This document shows, piece after piece, positions 33,436 through 41,980 of a stretch of DNA of 55,157 bases. Position numbers and translations under genes: made by a program. Source of the DNA: Lentisphaeraceae bacterium (GTDB lineage: Bacteria > Verrucomicrobiota > Kiritimatiellia > RFP12 > DVOR01); the NCBI GenBank assembly GCA_004555175.1, contig SFJE01000015.1, positions 1 through 55,157 of the forward strand, in the 5' to 3' direction. Within the stretch, counting starts at the first letter, position 1; every line of letters begins with the position of its first letter. The notes beneath the pieces were generated by a model that saw only the letters and a program-made list of their open reading frames with translations, was not told the DNA's origin and made no database searches.

Positions 33436-33455
33436 CCCGCGAGCAAGCTCGCGGG
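33436..33455. repeat. Perfect hairpin after the phosphoesterase gene
   Basis: CCCGCGAGC and GCTCGCGGG are separated by AA. The stem is nine perfect GC-rich pairs but no T-run follows, so intrinsic termination is doubtful. Confidence 0.7.
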
Positions 33456-33496
33456 CACGCCGGGGGGTGCCGCCGTTGGCGGACACCATCGCCCTA

Positions 33497-33796
33497 TGTT
33501 TCTCCTTGGCCGGGTGTTTCTCCTTGGCCGGGTGTTTCTCCTTGGCCCTGTGTTTTCCCTTGGCCGGGTGTTTCTCCTTGGCCGGGTGTTTCTCCTTGGC
33601 CGGGCTTTTCTCCTTGGCCCTGTGTTTTCCCTTGGTCGGGTGTTTCTCCTTGGCCCTGTGTTTTCCTTGGCGTGTTTTCCCTTGGCCCAGTTTTCTCCTT
33701 GCCGGGTGTTTCTCCTTGGCCCTGTGTCTTCCCTTGGCCGGGTGTTTTCCCTTGGCCGTGTGTTTTCCTTGGCCCTGTGTTTCTCCTTGGCCGGGG
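33497..33796. repeat. 18-base minisatellite, about 17 copies
   Basis: Two interleaved versions of one unit, TGTTTCTCCTTGGCCGGG and TGTTTTCCCTTGGCCGGG (with CTG replacing GGG in some), are repeated head to tail. A few units carry small deletions. Because 18 is divisible by three, all six frames tend to stay open, producing false open frames such as repeated SPWPGV or GQGETP. The remaining gap 33797-33960 is GC-rich and shows no gene. Confidence 0.93.
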
Positions 33797-33976
33797 GTGT
33801 TTGCCGTGCTGCCTCGCGTCCGCCAGCGGCGGCGCGGCCCGGCGTGCGCCGTTGCTTGCAACGGCGGTGGGGGGGCCATTACGTGCCGGCGGCGCACCTC
33901 GCGGCGGCGCAGCCGCCACTTCACGCGGGCGCAGCCCGCTCACCGTTCAGCGCTCACCGTTCACCGCTCACCAATG

Positions 33977-33985
33977 TGCTATACT
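33977..33985 (+). promoter_or_regulatory. Extended -10 promoter just before the BatD-like gene
   Basis: TG-C-TATACT (33977-33985) is an extended -10 element. There is no good -35 box at the matching distance. The ATG is only 8 bases downstream (33993), which would put the transcription start at or next to the start codon. Confidence 0.5.
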
Positions 33986-33992
33986 TTGGGGT

Positions 33993-36900
33993 ATGAAGTG
34001 GCTTGTTTTGCTGTTTAGGTTGGTTTGTTTTGGTTGGCTGGCCGGCGTTGGTTGGGCGGCGGGGGTGCAGGTGCGCCTGTCGCCGGAGGTGATTTATGCC
34101 GGTGATGCCTTTACGCTGGAGGTTTCGGCCGAGGGTGAGGAGGTGCGGGAGGCGCATTTCCGCTTTTCGGACGAGGTGCAATCGGCCGGGCGCAGCCAGA
34201 GCGTGATGATTGTCAATGGGGCGCGCTCCTCGACGCTCCGTTATACCTTAATTCCTGCGCGCGAGGGGGAGTGCCGTCTGGAGTCATTGGAGGCGGAGCT
34301 ATCCAGTGGTGAGCGGGTGCGCTATGCAGGCCATCCGGCGGTGAAGGTCAAGCGGCTGGAGGCCGACCGCGCGGTTTCGATTTCGGCGCGAGCGGTGATG
34401 CCGGAGGACGCGGGCTCGGCAGCGGATGCGCCACTTTTGCCGGGGGATGAGGTGATTGTGGAGGTGACGGTGCGCGCGCCGGCGTTAGTGTTGGAGGGGC
34501 AGAAGCGCTCGCCCTTCTGGGGAGCCGATCTCTTTGGGCGGCTAAGTGAGCGTCTGCCGCAGGTGGCCTTCCGCGCGGATGTGGGGGAGGAGGGACCGCT
34601 GCGCCTCAAGGAGGGCCGCGCCACGCTGACCGGTCCGGAGGAGGTGGAGGGGGCGCTGCAGTGGACCTGGCGCTTTGCCTATGTGGCCGTGCGCACGGGT
34701 AAGCAGACCTTCGCAGCCCCAGTCTTGAATGACCGCCGTGTGACAGAGCTCGACGCGCGGGGGCAGGCACAATTTATCCGCAGCGCGGCGATTGGCGCGC
34801 CGCTAACGATTGAGGTGGCCCAGCCGCCGCTAGCGGGGCGGCCAACGGGCTGGACGGGGGCAATCTGCCGCCGCTTTACGGTGGCGGTGGATACCGATGC
34901 GCAGAATGTGAAGATGGGCGACCCGGTGGCCGTGCGCGTCACCCTAGAGGCCGATTGCGACGGGGCGCTTTTGCGTGCGCCGGAGTTGGGCGAACTGGAG
35001 GGCTTTCGGCGCTATGGCGAGGTGACGCGCGAGCGGCTCGCAGGCGGTGCCCGCTTTATTTATCACTTCCGCCCCATTCAGGCGGGGCTATTGGAGGTGC
35101 CGCCGATGCGCTTTGGGTGGTTCGACCGCGCCGAGCGCGTCTATCGGGAGGAGACCTCTTCAGCCGTGCCTCTGCGCGTGCGCCCTTCGGCCCAGTTGTT
35201 GCTCTCGGATGACGATGCGCAGGCGGCCGGGCTCCTGCCGCCGCCGGCATTGCTTCTGCCCGAGCCGGGGCAGCCGCCCGCACAACCGCCGCGTCGCTGG
35301 CCCGAGGGGTGGGCGTTGGGTGCGCTGGCCGTGGGCGTTGGGGCGTTGGGGCTGCGCCTGTTGACTCGGCCGATATGGGGCATGGTGGCCGCATTGGGGC
35401 GTGCGTTGACGGCTGGTCAGCCCCGGGCACGAGCGCTTCGGGCGCTGCGGCGGGCGAAGTCTGCCGAGGAGTCGTTGGGGGCCATCCGCGCGTGGGCTGG
35501 GGCGCAGGCGCTTACCGAGCACGACTTCCGCCGGCTGGTCTCTGAGGAGGAGACCGGGGAGGAGGCCGTAGCGGCCTATGCGCAGCTGGAGCGCGCGCGC
35601 TACACCGGGCAAGGCGATTGGCAGGGCGCGCGGGCGTGCTTGGTTAAGGTGCTCTCTTCGCTCAAGGGGGCCGCGCGGGTGGTGGTGATGATGGGATTGC
35701 TGGCAGGGTGGGGGGCGCAAGCCCGAGCCGAGGGGACGCAGGTCGATGACTTCCTGCGCGAACAGGCCGAAGCGCTCTCTATCGCCGCCACAACGGCCGA
35801 AGATTATGCGCAGGCGGCAGCCGTCTGGCAACAGCTCGTGGAGGCGGGCGATGAGAGCCGGGCGGTGTTTCAGAATGGGGCTGCGTGCCGCTTGATGGCG
35901 CACCAGCCGCAGGTGGCGTTGACTTGGGCGCGGCGGCAGGTGTGGTTGCACGGATGGGAAGCGGGCGTGGCGCAGATTGTGGCCGCGGCCTATGCGCAGC
36001 TGGGCGAGGCGCCGAGTGTTTGGGTGCGCGTGTGGCGCTTTTGGCCGGGGGTTGGGCGGGCCATTGATTGGGGGTGTGCGGGGCTCGGGGCGCTTCTGCT
36101 CCTGGGCGTGCTCGTTTCGCTGCGTCCGGGGCGGTGCGCACGCGCGGCGGCGTTGGTGACGGCAGGACTCTGTGCGGGGCTAATCCAGGCGAAGGTGACC
36201 TCGGCCGCGTGGTCGCTCAATCCCGCCTCGCCGGTCTATGTGGGGCAAGCCTATGAACTGTGTTTGACCCTTGAGACCGAGGCCGATGAGGAGATTTCCA
36301 CCCTACGCGTCGATCAGGGACCGCAGTCGGTGCCCGAGCAGCGCGTGAGCCAATCTGGTGGCAAGCGGCGGACCACCTTTGTGTGGGAGTTGCAGAGCGC
36401 CTCGCCGCGCTTGGAGAGTATTCCGCAGGCACGGCTCTTGGTGCAGCTCACGCGGGTGCAGCGCTTTGGCTTTGGTTCGCACGCCACCACCACGGTCGAC
36501 CGCGCCTCCGTGCCGGCCTTTCAATACGAGGTCCTTGCCTTGCCTGCGGAGGCCACCGGAGCCGCCATCGGCCACTACGCGCTCTCCCTCTCGGCCAACC
36601 GAGGAGCCTTCGCCCCCGGCGACATTCGCGAGGTGACCGCCATCCTGCAGGCCGAAGCGGGTAATGTGCCGGCGGACTTCGCCTTTGCTTGGCGCTCGCC
36701 CGAGGCCTTTCCCGGCCGCCTCTATCCCTTCCGCGAGGTGGAGCGCACGCGCAAGCGTCTGGTCGCCAAGGCCTGGGTGGCCCCCGACCCCGAGGCTGAG
36801 GCGCCGACCGTGGCCCTTGAGCCGCTGGTAATTTTTGATGTCCAGAGTCGGACGCGCTCACAGGTCGAGGCGCCGGCCCTGACCCTCCGCGCCCAAGAGG

Positions 36901-37109
36901 CCGATAGCGAGACCCCCGAGGCGCTGGAAGCCGCCCCCGAGCCGGCGCTTCTGCGCTTTGCGCCGAGCCCTGCCGCGCTCATCTTGGGCCCCTTGGAAGC
37001 GCCTTGGCAGGAAGTGAACCGCCGCGAGGGGTGGGCGATGGTCCGCACGGCTGCCGGCCGTTGCGGCTGGGTGCCTTTGAAAGATTTGCCCGAAACGAAA
37101 GGGGAATAG
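33993..37109 (+). CDS. BatD/BatE-like membrane protein with SH3-type C-terminus
   Basis: A 1,038-residue exported, membrane-anchored protein. After a signal peptide (about 1-23) comes a BatD-like series of beta domains (VQVRLSPEVIYAGDAFTLEV, then further Ig-like strands to about residue 400). A transmembrane helix near 440, a helical region with TPR-like pairs (about 560-660), another membrane segment near 700, a second BatD-like beta region and a short bacterial SH3-like end (WQEVNRREGWAMVR, GWVPLKDL) follow. BatD and the TPR/SH3 protein BatE are usually separate; here they look merged. The start at 33993 is chosen because the signal peptide begins there; the open frame further upstream is only minisatellite. 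It precedes the VWA gene by 2 bases. No MoxR ATPase or DUF58 gene lies upstream. Confidence 0.7.
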   Translation: MKWLVLLFRLVCFGWLAGVGWAAGVQVRLSPEVIYAGDAFTLEVSAEGEEVREAHFRFSDEVQSAGRSQSVMIVNGARSSTLRYTLIPAREGECRLESLEAELSSGERVRYAGHPAVKVKRLEADRAVSISARAVMPEDAGSAADAPLLPGDEVIVEVTVRAPALVLEGQKRSPFWGADLFGRLSERLPQVAFRADVGEEGPLRLKEGRATLTGPEEVEGALQWTWRFAYVAVRTGKQTFAAPVLNDRRVTELDARGQAQFIRSAAIGAPLTIEVAQPPLAGRPTGWTGAICRRFTVAVDTDAQNVKMGDPVAVRVTLEADCDGALLRAPELGELEGFRRYGEVTRERLAGGARFIYHFRPIQAGLLEVPPMRFGWFDRAERVYREETSSAVPLRVRPSAQLLLSDDDAQAAGLLPPPALLLPEPGQPPAQPPRRWPEGWALGALAVGVGALGLRLLTRPIWGMVAALGRALTAGQPRARALRALRRAKSAEESLGAIRAWAGAQALTEHDFRRLVSEEETGEEAVAAYAQLERARYTGQGDWQGARACLVKVLSSLKGAARVVVMMGLLAGWGAQARAEGTQVDDFLREQAEALSIAATTAEDYAQAAAVWQQLVEAGDESRAVFQNGAACRLMAHQPQVALTWARRQVWLHGWEAGVAQIVAAAYAQLGEAPSVWVRVWRFWPGVGRAIDWGCAGLGALLLLGVLVSLRPGRCARAAALVTAGLCAGLIQAKVTSAAWSLNPASPVYVGQAYELCLTLETEADEEISTLRVDQGPQSVPEQRVSQSGGKRRTTFVWELQSASPRLESIPQARLLVQLTRVQRFGFGSHATTTVDRASVPAFQYEVLALPAEATGAAIGHYALSLSANRGAFAPGDIREVTAILQAEAGNVPADFAFAWRSPEAFPGRLYPFREVERTRKRLVAKAWVAPDPEAEAPTVALEPLVIFDVQSRTRSQVEAPALTLRAQEADSETPEALEAAPEPALLRFAPSPAALILGPLEAPWQEVNRREGWAMVRTAAGRCGWVPLKDLPETKGE

Positions 37110-37111
37110 CA

Positions 37112-39514
37112 ATGCTCTTTTCTGCTCCACTGTATTTGTTGGCTCTACCGGGAGTGCTCTTGGTGTGGGGCCTTACGGTTTGGTTTCAATGGCGCCGCGC
37201 CCGCCAGATGAATGCCCTCTCGCGCCACGCCACCGCACAGCCCCCGGGCGCACGCCTGCAAATGGCGGCCCTCCTGGTCGGCGCGCTGCTAGCGGTCCTG
37301 GCCTTGGCCGGACCGCGCTGGGGGCGCTCGACCGAGGAGCAGGTGGTGCGGACGCGCAATGTCATGCTCGCAGTCGACGTCTCGCGCTCGATGCTCGCTG
37401 AGGATGTTCGCCCCAACCGCTTGGGCCGCGCGAAGGCCGACCTCATTGACCTCATCGATGCGTTGCAGGGCGACCGCGCTGGCGTCCTCGCCTTTCGCGG
37501 CAAGGGTGCGCTCCTCTGCCCCATGACCTCCGACCACGCCTTCCTTCGCCAAGCCATCGAGAGCCTCTCGCCCGAGAGTGCGCCCCCTGGCGAGACCGAC
37601 CTGGCTGACGCCATCGCCAAGTCCCTGGCCGCCTTCGAGCAGGCCCAGAGTGCCCACAATGCGATCGTCCTTATCAGCGATGGTGAGGATCTGGCCGGTC
37701 GGGCCGAAGCCTTGGCCAAGACCGCCGGGGAGGCCGGCGTGCCCATCTTCACTGTCGGTATCGGATCGGCTCGGGGCGCGGTCATCCCCGAGGGCTCCGG
37801 CGTGCTCCAGCACGAGGGCAAGCCCGTTGAGAGCCGCCTGACCGAGCAGACCCTCGAACGCATTGCCGAGCTCAGCGGCGGCCGCTACGTTCCCTTGGCC
37901 ACCGCCGGCACGGCCAAGACCACGCTGGGCGCCGTCTATGCCCGCTACTTGACGCGTTTGGCTGACCAGGAGGCGCGCGAGCGGATTGAGACGGCCTATA
38001 CCGACCGCACAACCCCCTTCGCCGTGGCGGCGGTCCTGGCCTTTTTGGTGGCCGGAGCGCTCTCCGCCGGGCGGCTGGGCGGCGCGCGGCGTGCGGCGGT
38101 AGCGTTGGGGGTGCTCGTTGGGGTCGTAGGTGCTACGGCCCGGGCACAAGAGCCGGCCCGTGAGGGGCAGCGCGCCTACCGTCAGGGACGCTATGCCGAG
38201 GCGGCGGCCGCCTATGCCCAGGCGCGCGAAGGGGCTGAAAGCGCCCAGCAGGCCCACTATGCCTACAATGAAGCGCTGGCCCTCCATCAAGCGGGCGACA
38301 TGACCAACGCCCTCGCGCGCGTCCGCTTGGCCGTGGAGGATCGCGACTTCACGGCCCGTGCCTCGACGCTAGAGGGCACCTTGCTTCTGGCCCAGGCCGA
38401 GGCCGCCACGAATGCGGTGGAGCGCCTAGCCCTGCGCGAGGAGGCCACTGCGGCCTTCACCCGCGCCTTGCAGGCCGAGCCCACGGCGGTCGCCCGGCGC
38501 AACCTCTCCCGTGCGCTTGCCGGGATGGAGGCGGTGCGCTTTGCGGCGCGGCGCGAGCAGGCGTTGGCGGCCGCGCAAGGGCAGTCGCTCGGGCAGCAGA
38601 TTCCCGTGCTCTTGGTGCAGCAGCGCGCGCTGGCCAAGGCGGCCCCAGAGGTCTTTACCTTGCGTGAGCCGGCGGCGCGGTTGGCCCAAGCCGAGCAACT
38701 CGCGCGCGATGTCCGCACGCAGGCCGACCGTTGGTTCCCCATCCTCGAGGCGCTGCCCCAGGCGGTCACCAACGAGACGCTTCGCTTGGAGCTCGAGCGC
38801 CGCGCCACCGAGGCCCGTCAGGCGCTCGACGGCGCCGCCGCGCAGTATGAAGAGGTCCGTGGCGATGCCCAGGCGCTAATTGCTGGCGAGCCCTTTGTCT
38901 ATGACCTGTGGAAGACCTTTGCCGATCCGCCCGCGCTGAATGCCGAATCGATTGCTGTGCAGACCAATGCCCTCACCTCGCTCTCGCCCTATCAGCCGGC
39001 GCGTGAGGATGAGGCCGAGGTCCTGGCCCTGACTCAGCAGTTCCGCCTGCTCTTCCCGCAGTGGGCCGAGGAGCAACTTCAGCAACAGGCCGCCAGCACC
39101 AATGCGGTGGCCTTCACGGAGGCCGATCGCGACCTCATTGCCCGCACGGCCGATGCCATTGTTCCCCTTCTTGCTCCGCCGGTGAAGCCCGAGGCCAAGC
39201 GCGAGGTGATGGAAAAGCTCCTGCTTATCCGCGAACACCTGCCCAAGAACCCCAATTCCCCCCAGCCCCAGCAGAATCCCCAACAGCAGCCGCAGCAGCA
39301 GCAACAGCAGTCCGCGCCCCAACCCTCGGATCAGGAGCCGCCGCCCCAGGAGCAGCAATCCCAGCAACAGCAAGCTCAGGAGCAGCAGGAAAAGGCCAAG
39401 CAGGAGGACCTCCAGGCCCTGCTCCAAAAGGCTGATGACCGCAACCGCGAACACGAACGCGAAAAGCAACGCCTCCGCCGCGCTGCCACCCCGCCCACCG
39501 CCCGCGACTGGTAA
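37112..39514 (+). CDS. VWA-TPR membrane protein (BatB-BatC-like fusion)
   Basis: An 800-residue protein. Two N-terminal transmembrane segments (about 7-25 and 55-72) precede a von Willebrand A domain with an intact MIDAS metal site: DVSRSM, the Thr of GETDLADA and ISDGED. A transmembrane helix near residue 310 is followed by BatC-like TPRs (AYRQGRYAEAAAAYAQAREG near 355). The C-terminus is long, helical, and ends in a Gln/Pro-rich tail (about 710-800). Bat proteins are linked to aerotolerance and envelope stress, and the usual operon is moxR-DUF58-batA-batB-batC-batD-batE. Here the parts are condensed into two large genes. The ATG has an AAGGGGAA site. Confidence 0.75.
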   Translation: MLFSAPLYLLALPGVLLVWGLTVWFQWRRARQMNALSRHATAQPPGARLQMAALLVGALLAVLALAGPRWGRSTEEQVVRTRNVMLAVDVSRSMLAEDVRPNRLGRAKADLIDLIDALQGDRAGVLAFRGKGALLCPMTSDHAFLRQAIESLSPESAPPGETDLADAIAKSLAAFEQAQSAHNAIVLISDGEDLAGRAEALAKTAGEAGVPIFTVGIGSARGAVIPEGSGVLQHEGKPVESRLTEQTLERIAELSGGRYVPLATAGTAKTTLGAVYARYLTRLADQEARERIETAYTDRTTPFAVAAVLAFLVAGALSAGRLGGARRAAVALGVLVGVVGATARAQEPAREGQRAYRQGRYAEAAAAYAQAREGAESAQQAHYAYNEALALHQAGDMTNALARVRLAVEDRDFTARASTLEGTLLLAQAEAATNAVERLALREEATAAFTRALQAEPTAVARRNLSRALAGMEAVRFAARREQALAAAQGQSLGQQIPVLLVQQRALAKAAPEVFTLREPAARLAQAEQLARDVRTQADRWFPILEALPQAVTNETLRLELERRATEARQALDGAAAQYEEVRGDAQALIAGEPFVYDLWKTFADPPALNAESIAVQTNALTSLSPYQPAREDEAEVLALTQQFRLLFPQWAEEQLQQQAASTNAVAFTEADRDLIARTADAIVPLLAPPVKPEAKREVMEKLLLIREHLPKNPNSPQPQQNPQQQPQQQQQQSAPQPSDQEPPPQEQQSQQQQAQEQQEKAKQEDLQALLQKADDRNREHEREKQRLRRAATPPTARDW

Positions 39515-39745
39515 AGGGAGATGGCATGTTCCTGCTTGCGGGGGTAGACTGCGGTCTCGGGGGACATACGCTTGTCGCGGATGTAGTGGGTGAGAAGCTT
39601 GCAACCTTGGTGGTCGTCACCTTGCTACGAGGGCCGTGATCGCCCTTGCACCGATTGCAATGTTTTTGCGCGGTAAGGGCGCAACTTGCGTAGATTTCTT
39701 TACGTCTTTGCGTTCTTTGCTTCTGTATGATAGCGAGGAGAGACG
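39515..39745. other. Non-coding gap before the UGSC-type gene
   Basis: About 230 bases with no gene I can support. Near 39690-39725 the words TTTACGTCTTTGCGTTCTTTG resemble the TTTGTGTTCTTTGTGG words of the repeat inside the permease at 54.3 kb. No good promoter with both boxes was found. Confidence 0.4.
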
Positions 39746-41699
39746 ATGAAGAGACTGCACCTTGAGTTAGCCCTGTTTGACACTTCTGGCGCCCCTTGCC
39801 TTGGGTGAAGCGTGCGTCGATGGGAGTTGCACGTTGCCCCAAGCCGAAGCGGCGGCCACTACGTTGGCCGCTATGCCCTCGGTGAATGTCCAGCCGCTAC
39901 CCCAAGCGCCGTGCCTGACCACCCTCAAGGGGAAGACCTTTGCGCTCGTGGGCGGGAGTTTTATGGCCTCGGTCACCCATCCGGAGCTCAAGCGCCTGAT
40001 TCTTTCGGAGTTCCCCGATGCAAAGGTGCTTCTGCTCAATGAGATTGGCGCTGCTGGACCTTATCCGCGGCCGGGCGTTGTACGGCGGGAGGTGGAGCTT
40101 TTCCAACAGCGTTTGAAGGCGTTGCGCGTAGATGCCGTTATCTCGGGGAATGGTGGTTGCGGTCTCTGTACGCCCAAGGAGGCTGGCTCGTGCATTGCTG
40201 CCGAGGTGTTGGGCATTCCAGCGGTGATGATTGCCGCCCCTGGGTTCGTGACGCAGGCGAAGGCGACTGCTCAGGCCGCGGGGATTGCGCAACTGCGCGT
40301 GGCAGAATACCCTGGCGCCTTCGCCGCGCACAGCCGTGAGATGCTGCTTGAGAATACGCGCAAGGTCCTTTGGCCGCAGATTAAACAGGCGCTAACCACG
40401 CCGCTCTCCGCGTGCGACACCTATTCCCCCACCGCCCAATTTCTCACCGATGGGCTCCCGGTTGTCCCCCTTACCGAGGAGGCCGTTGCAGAGTTTCTCC
40501 GTTTCACCCCGCGCGCGCCGGACGAATCGCTGGGGGCCATTCCGCCTGCGATGCGCGAAGTTACGCCCCGCCATGTTGCGGCCCTGGGCGTCCTCTCCGG
40601 CTGTCCCGCCGAGTTTATGCCCCTGCTGTTGGCCTTCACGGAAGCGATGAAGTCTGGCGACTTCCGGCGCACCCTTGCCTCCACGCACGCGTGGACCCCC
40701 TATTGTTGGCTCAACGGTCCTGTGGCTCGACAGCTCGGCTTCGATTCCGCCCAAGGTGAAATCTCCGAACCCAAGAATATGCTTTTGGGGCGCTTCATCA
40801 ATCTGGCACTCCTTAACTTTGGCGGCTATCGCGTCAAGGAAAACCGGATGGGCACCTTTGGTTACCTCACGCCGTGGACGCTTGTGGAAGATGAGGCCGC
40901 CGCCCTACAAGTGGGGTGGAAGCCCTACCACCTCCAGCGCGGCTTCGCGTTGAACGATTCCACAATCTCGGTTGCTTCGGCTATCAATTGGGGGAATAAC
41001 TTAGTGCCTGCCACCACAGATGCCCAGCGGATTAAGGATCTCATCGCCTGGGATGCCGTTGAAAAGCAACAGATGGCCTTAGGCAGCGGGATGCCCTGCG
41101 TCTACCGAACCTTCCTCATCACCCCGGAGGTTGCCCGAAACCTCGCCACGTACTACCATTCTAAGGAGGCCTTCGAGGCCGCCCTCATTGAAACGGCGCG
41201 CACCCCCCTTCGCGCGCGAGCCTTCGCGAATTACTGGGGAAATCCCGGGAGCGCCTTCGATCCCGCCAAGTATTCCCTTGCCCAGCACGAAGCGAAAATC
41301 GCCCAAGCCGAGGGTGCAAAGTCCACGCCCACGCCCCCTTGGCTCGCCTGGACCGGTCTGGAAACCCTTGAAACCGTGCCGACGATGCAGCCTGGGAAGA
41401 GCGTCTTCTTGGTCACAGGCGATGCCGCCCGCAACAAAACGCTTTGCCTCCCCGGCGGCGGCTCCATCACCGTCAAACTCGAACTTCCGGCGAATTGGGA
41501 TGCGCTGATGGCCGAACGCGGCTATCCCCCGCTGTCCTCCTGCTTCCTCTCTTCCTCCCTTCCACCCGAAGCGTCGGCGCCGCGCCGTCAAAGCGCTGCC
41601 TCCGCCGCCGAACGTACGCCCAATCCGTCGCCCTCCCGTTCGCATCGCCGCCCTTCCCAACGTCAACGCCCGCACACGAACCGCCGGGGTGACCGCTAA
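39746..41699 (+). CDS. UGSC-family-like exported protein, signal peptide frameshifted
   Basis: The main frame runs from a TTG at 39777 to 41699 (640 residues). An ATG at 39746 with an ideal AGGAG site 5 bases upstream encodes MKRLHLELALF, then stops 16 codons later because it is one base out of frame. Deleting one T in CTGTTTGAC joins them into a normal signal peptide (MKRLHLELAL-LTLLAPLALGEA). The N-terminal domain (about residues 45-210) follows the plan of UGSC (seleno)proteins: LKGKTFALVGGS, then GNGGCGLCTPKEAGSC, where family members have a U/C-G-S-C site; here it is Cys128-x-x-Cys131. A second domain of about 330 residues (CPAEFMPLLLAF, NGPVARQLGF) is unknown to me. The last about 55 residues are Ser/Pro/Arg-rich and may be a run-on after another frame change. 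Function unknown; redox chemistry at the cysteines is a guess. Confidence 0.6.
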
Positions 41700-41714
41700 C
41701 GGCGAATGGCGAAT

Positions 41715-41747
41715 CGGTCGCGCGCTCACGCGGGGGGCCTTGCCCCC
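41715..41747. repeat. Dispersed hairpin repeat, copy 1
   Basis: A 33-base sequence ending in GGGGGGCCTTGCCCCC, matched at 32 of 33 positions by 55125-55157. GGGGGC-CTT-GCCCCC forms a 6-base-pair hairpin. The rest of the gap to 41905 contains a short TCCGGA-rich stretch near 41771-41812 and no gene. Confidence 0.85.
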
Positions 41748-41905
41748 TGCCCCCATTGGCGGGCCGCCTCCGGAATCTCCGGATGATCCGGAATCACCAG
41801 AAGATCCGGCCCAGCCCTGCTCGGCCTTCACCTTTCTCCGTGTTGGCATAGCGCCTTCGCTTCGCTCGGCCTTCACTCGAGCGATAGCGATAGTGTAATA
41901 AAGGC

Positions 41906-41934
41906 TTGCCTGTTGGGTGGGGGTTTGATAGGCT
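41906..41934 (+). promoter_or_regulatory. Promoter of the sulfatase gene
   Basis: TTGCCT (41906-41911), 17 bases, then TAGGCT (41929-41934). The start codon follows 47 bases later. Confidence 0.6.
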
Positions 41935-41980
41935 ATGGACAGTATCTCCCGGGAGAGGGGGATGATGAATTGGAGACGAG

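Noticed and set aside
33436..33455. Intrinsic terminator after the phosphoesterase gene
   Set aside because: The hairpin is perfect but no T-run follows.
33400..33943. Repetitive proteins (KHTAKGKHPAKG-, GQGETPGQGKT-like) on the minus strand and an N-terminal extension of the BatD-like protein
   Set aside because: All come from the 18-base minisatellite, whose length keeps every frame open; there are no start signals and BatD has a signal peptide at 33993.
39534..39650. A short plus-strand peptide (starting MFLLAGVDCGLGGH) after the VWA-TPR gene
   Set aside because: No ribosome site, no recognisable family and only 37 codons.
40158..40170. Selenocysteine codon in the UGSC-type site
   Set aside because: The codons are TGC and TGT, not TGA, so it is a cysteine form.
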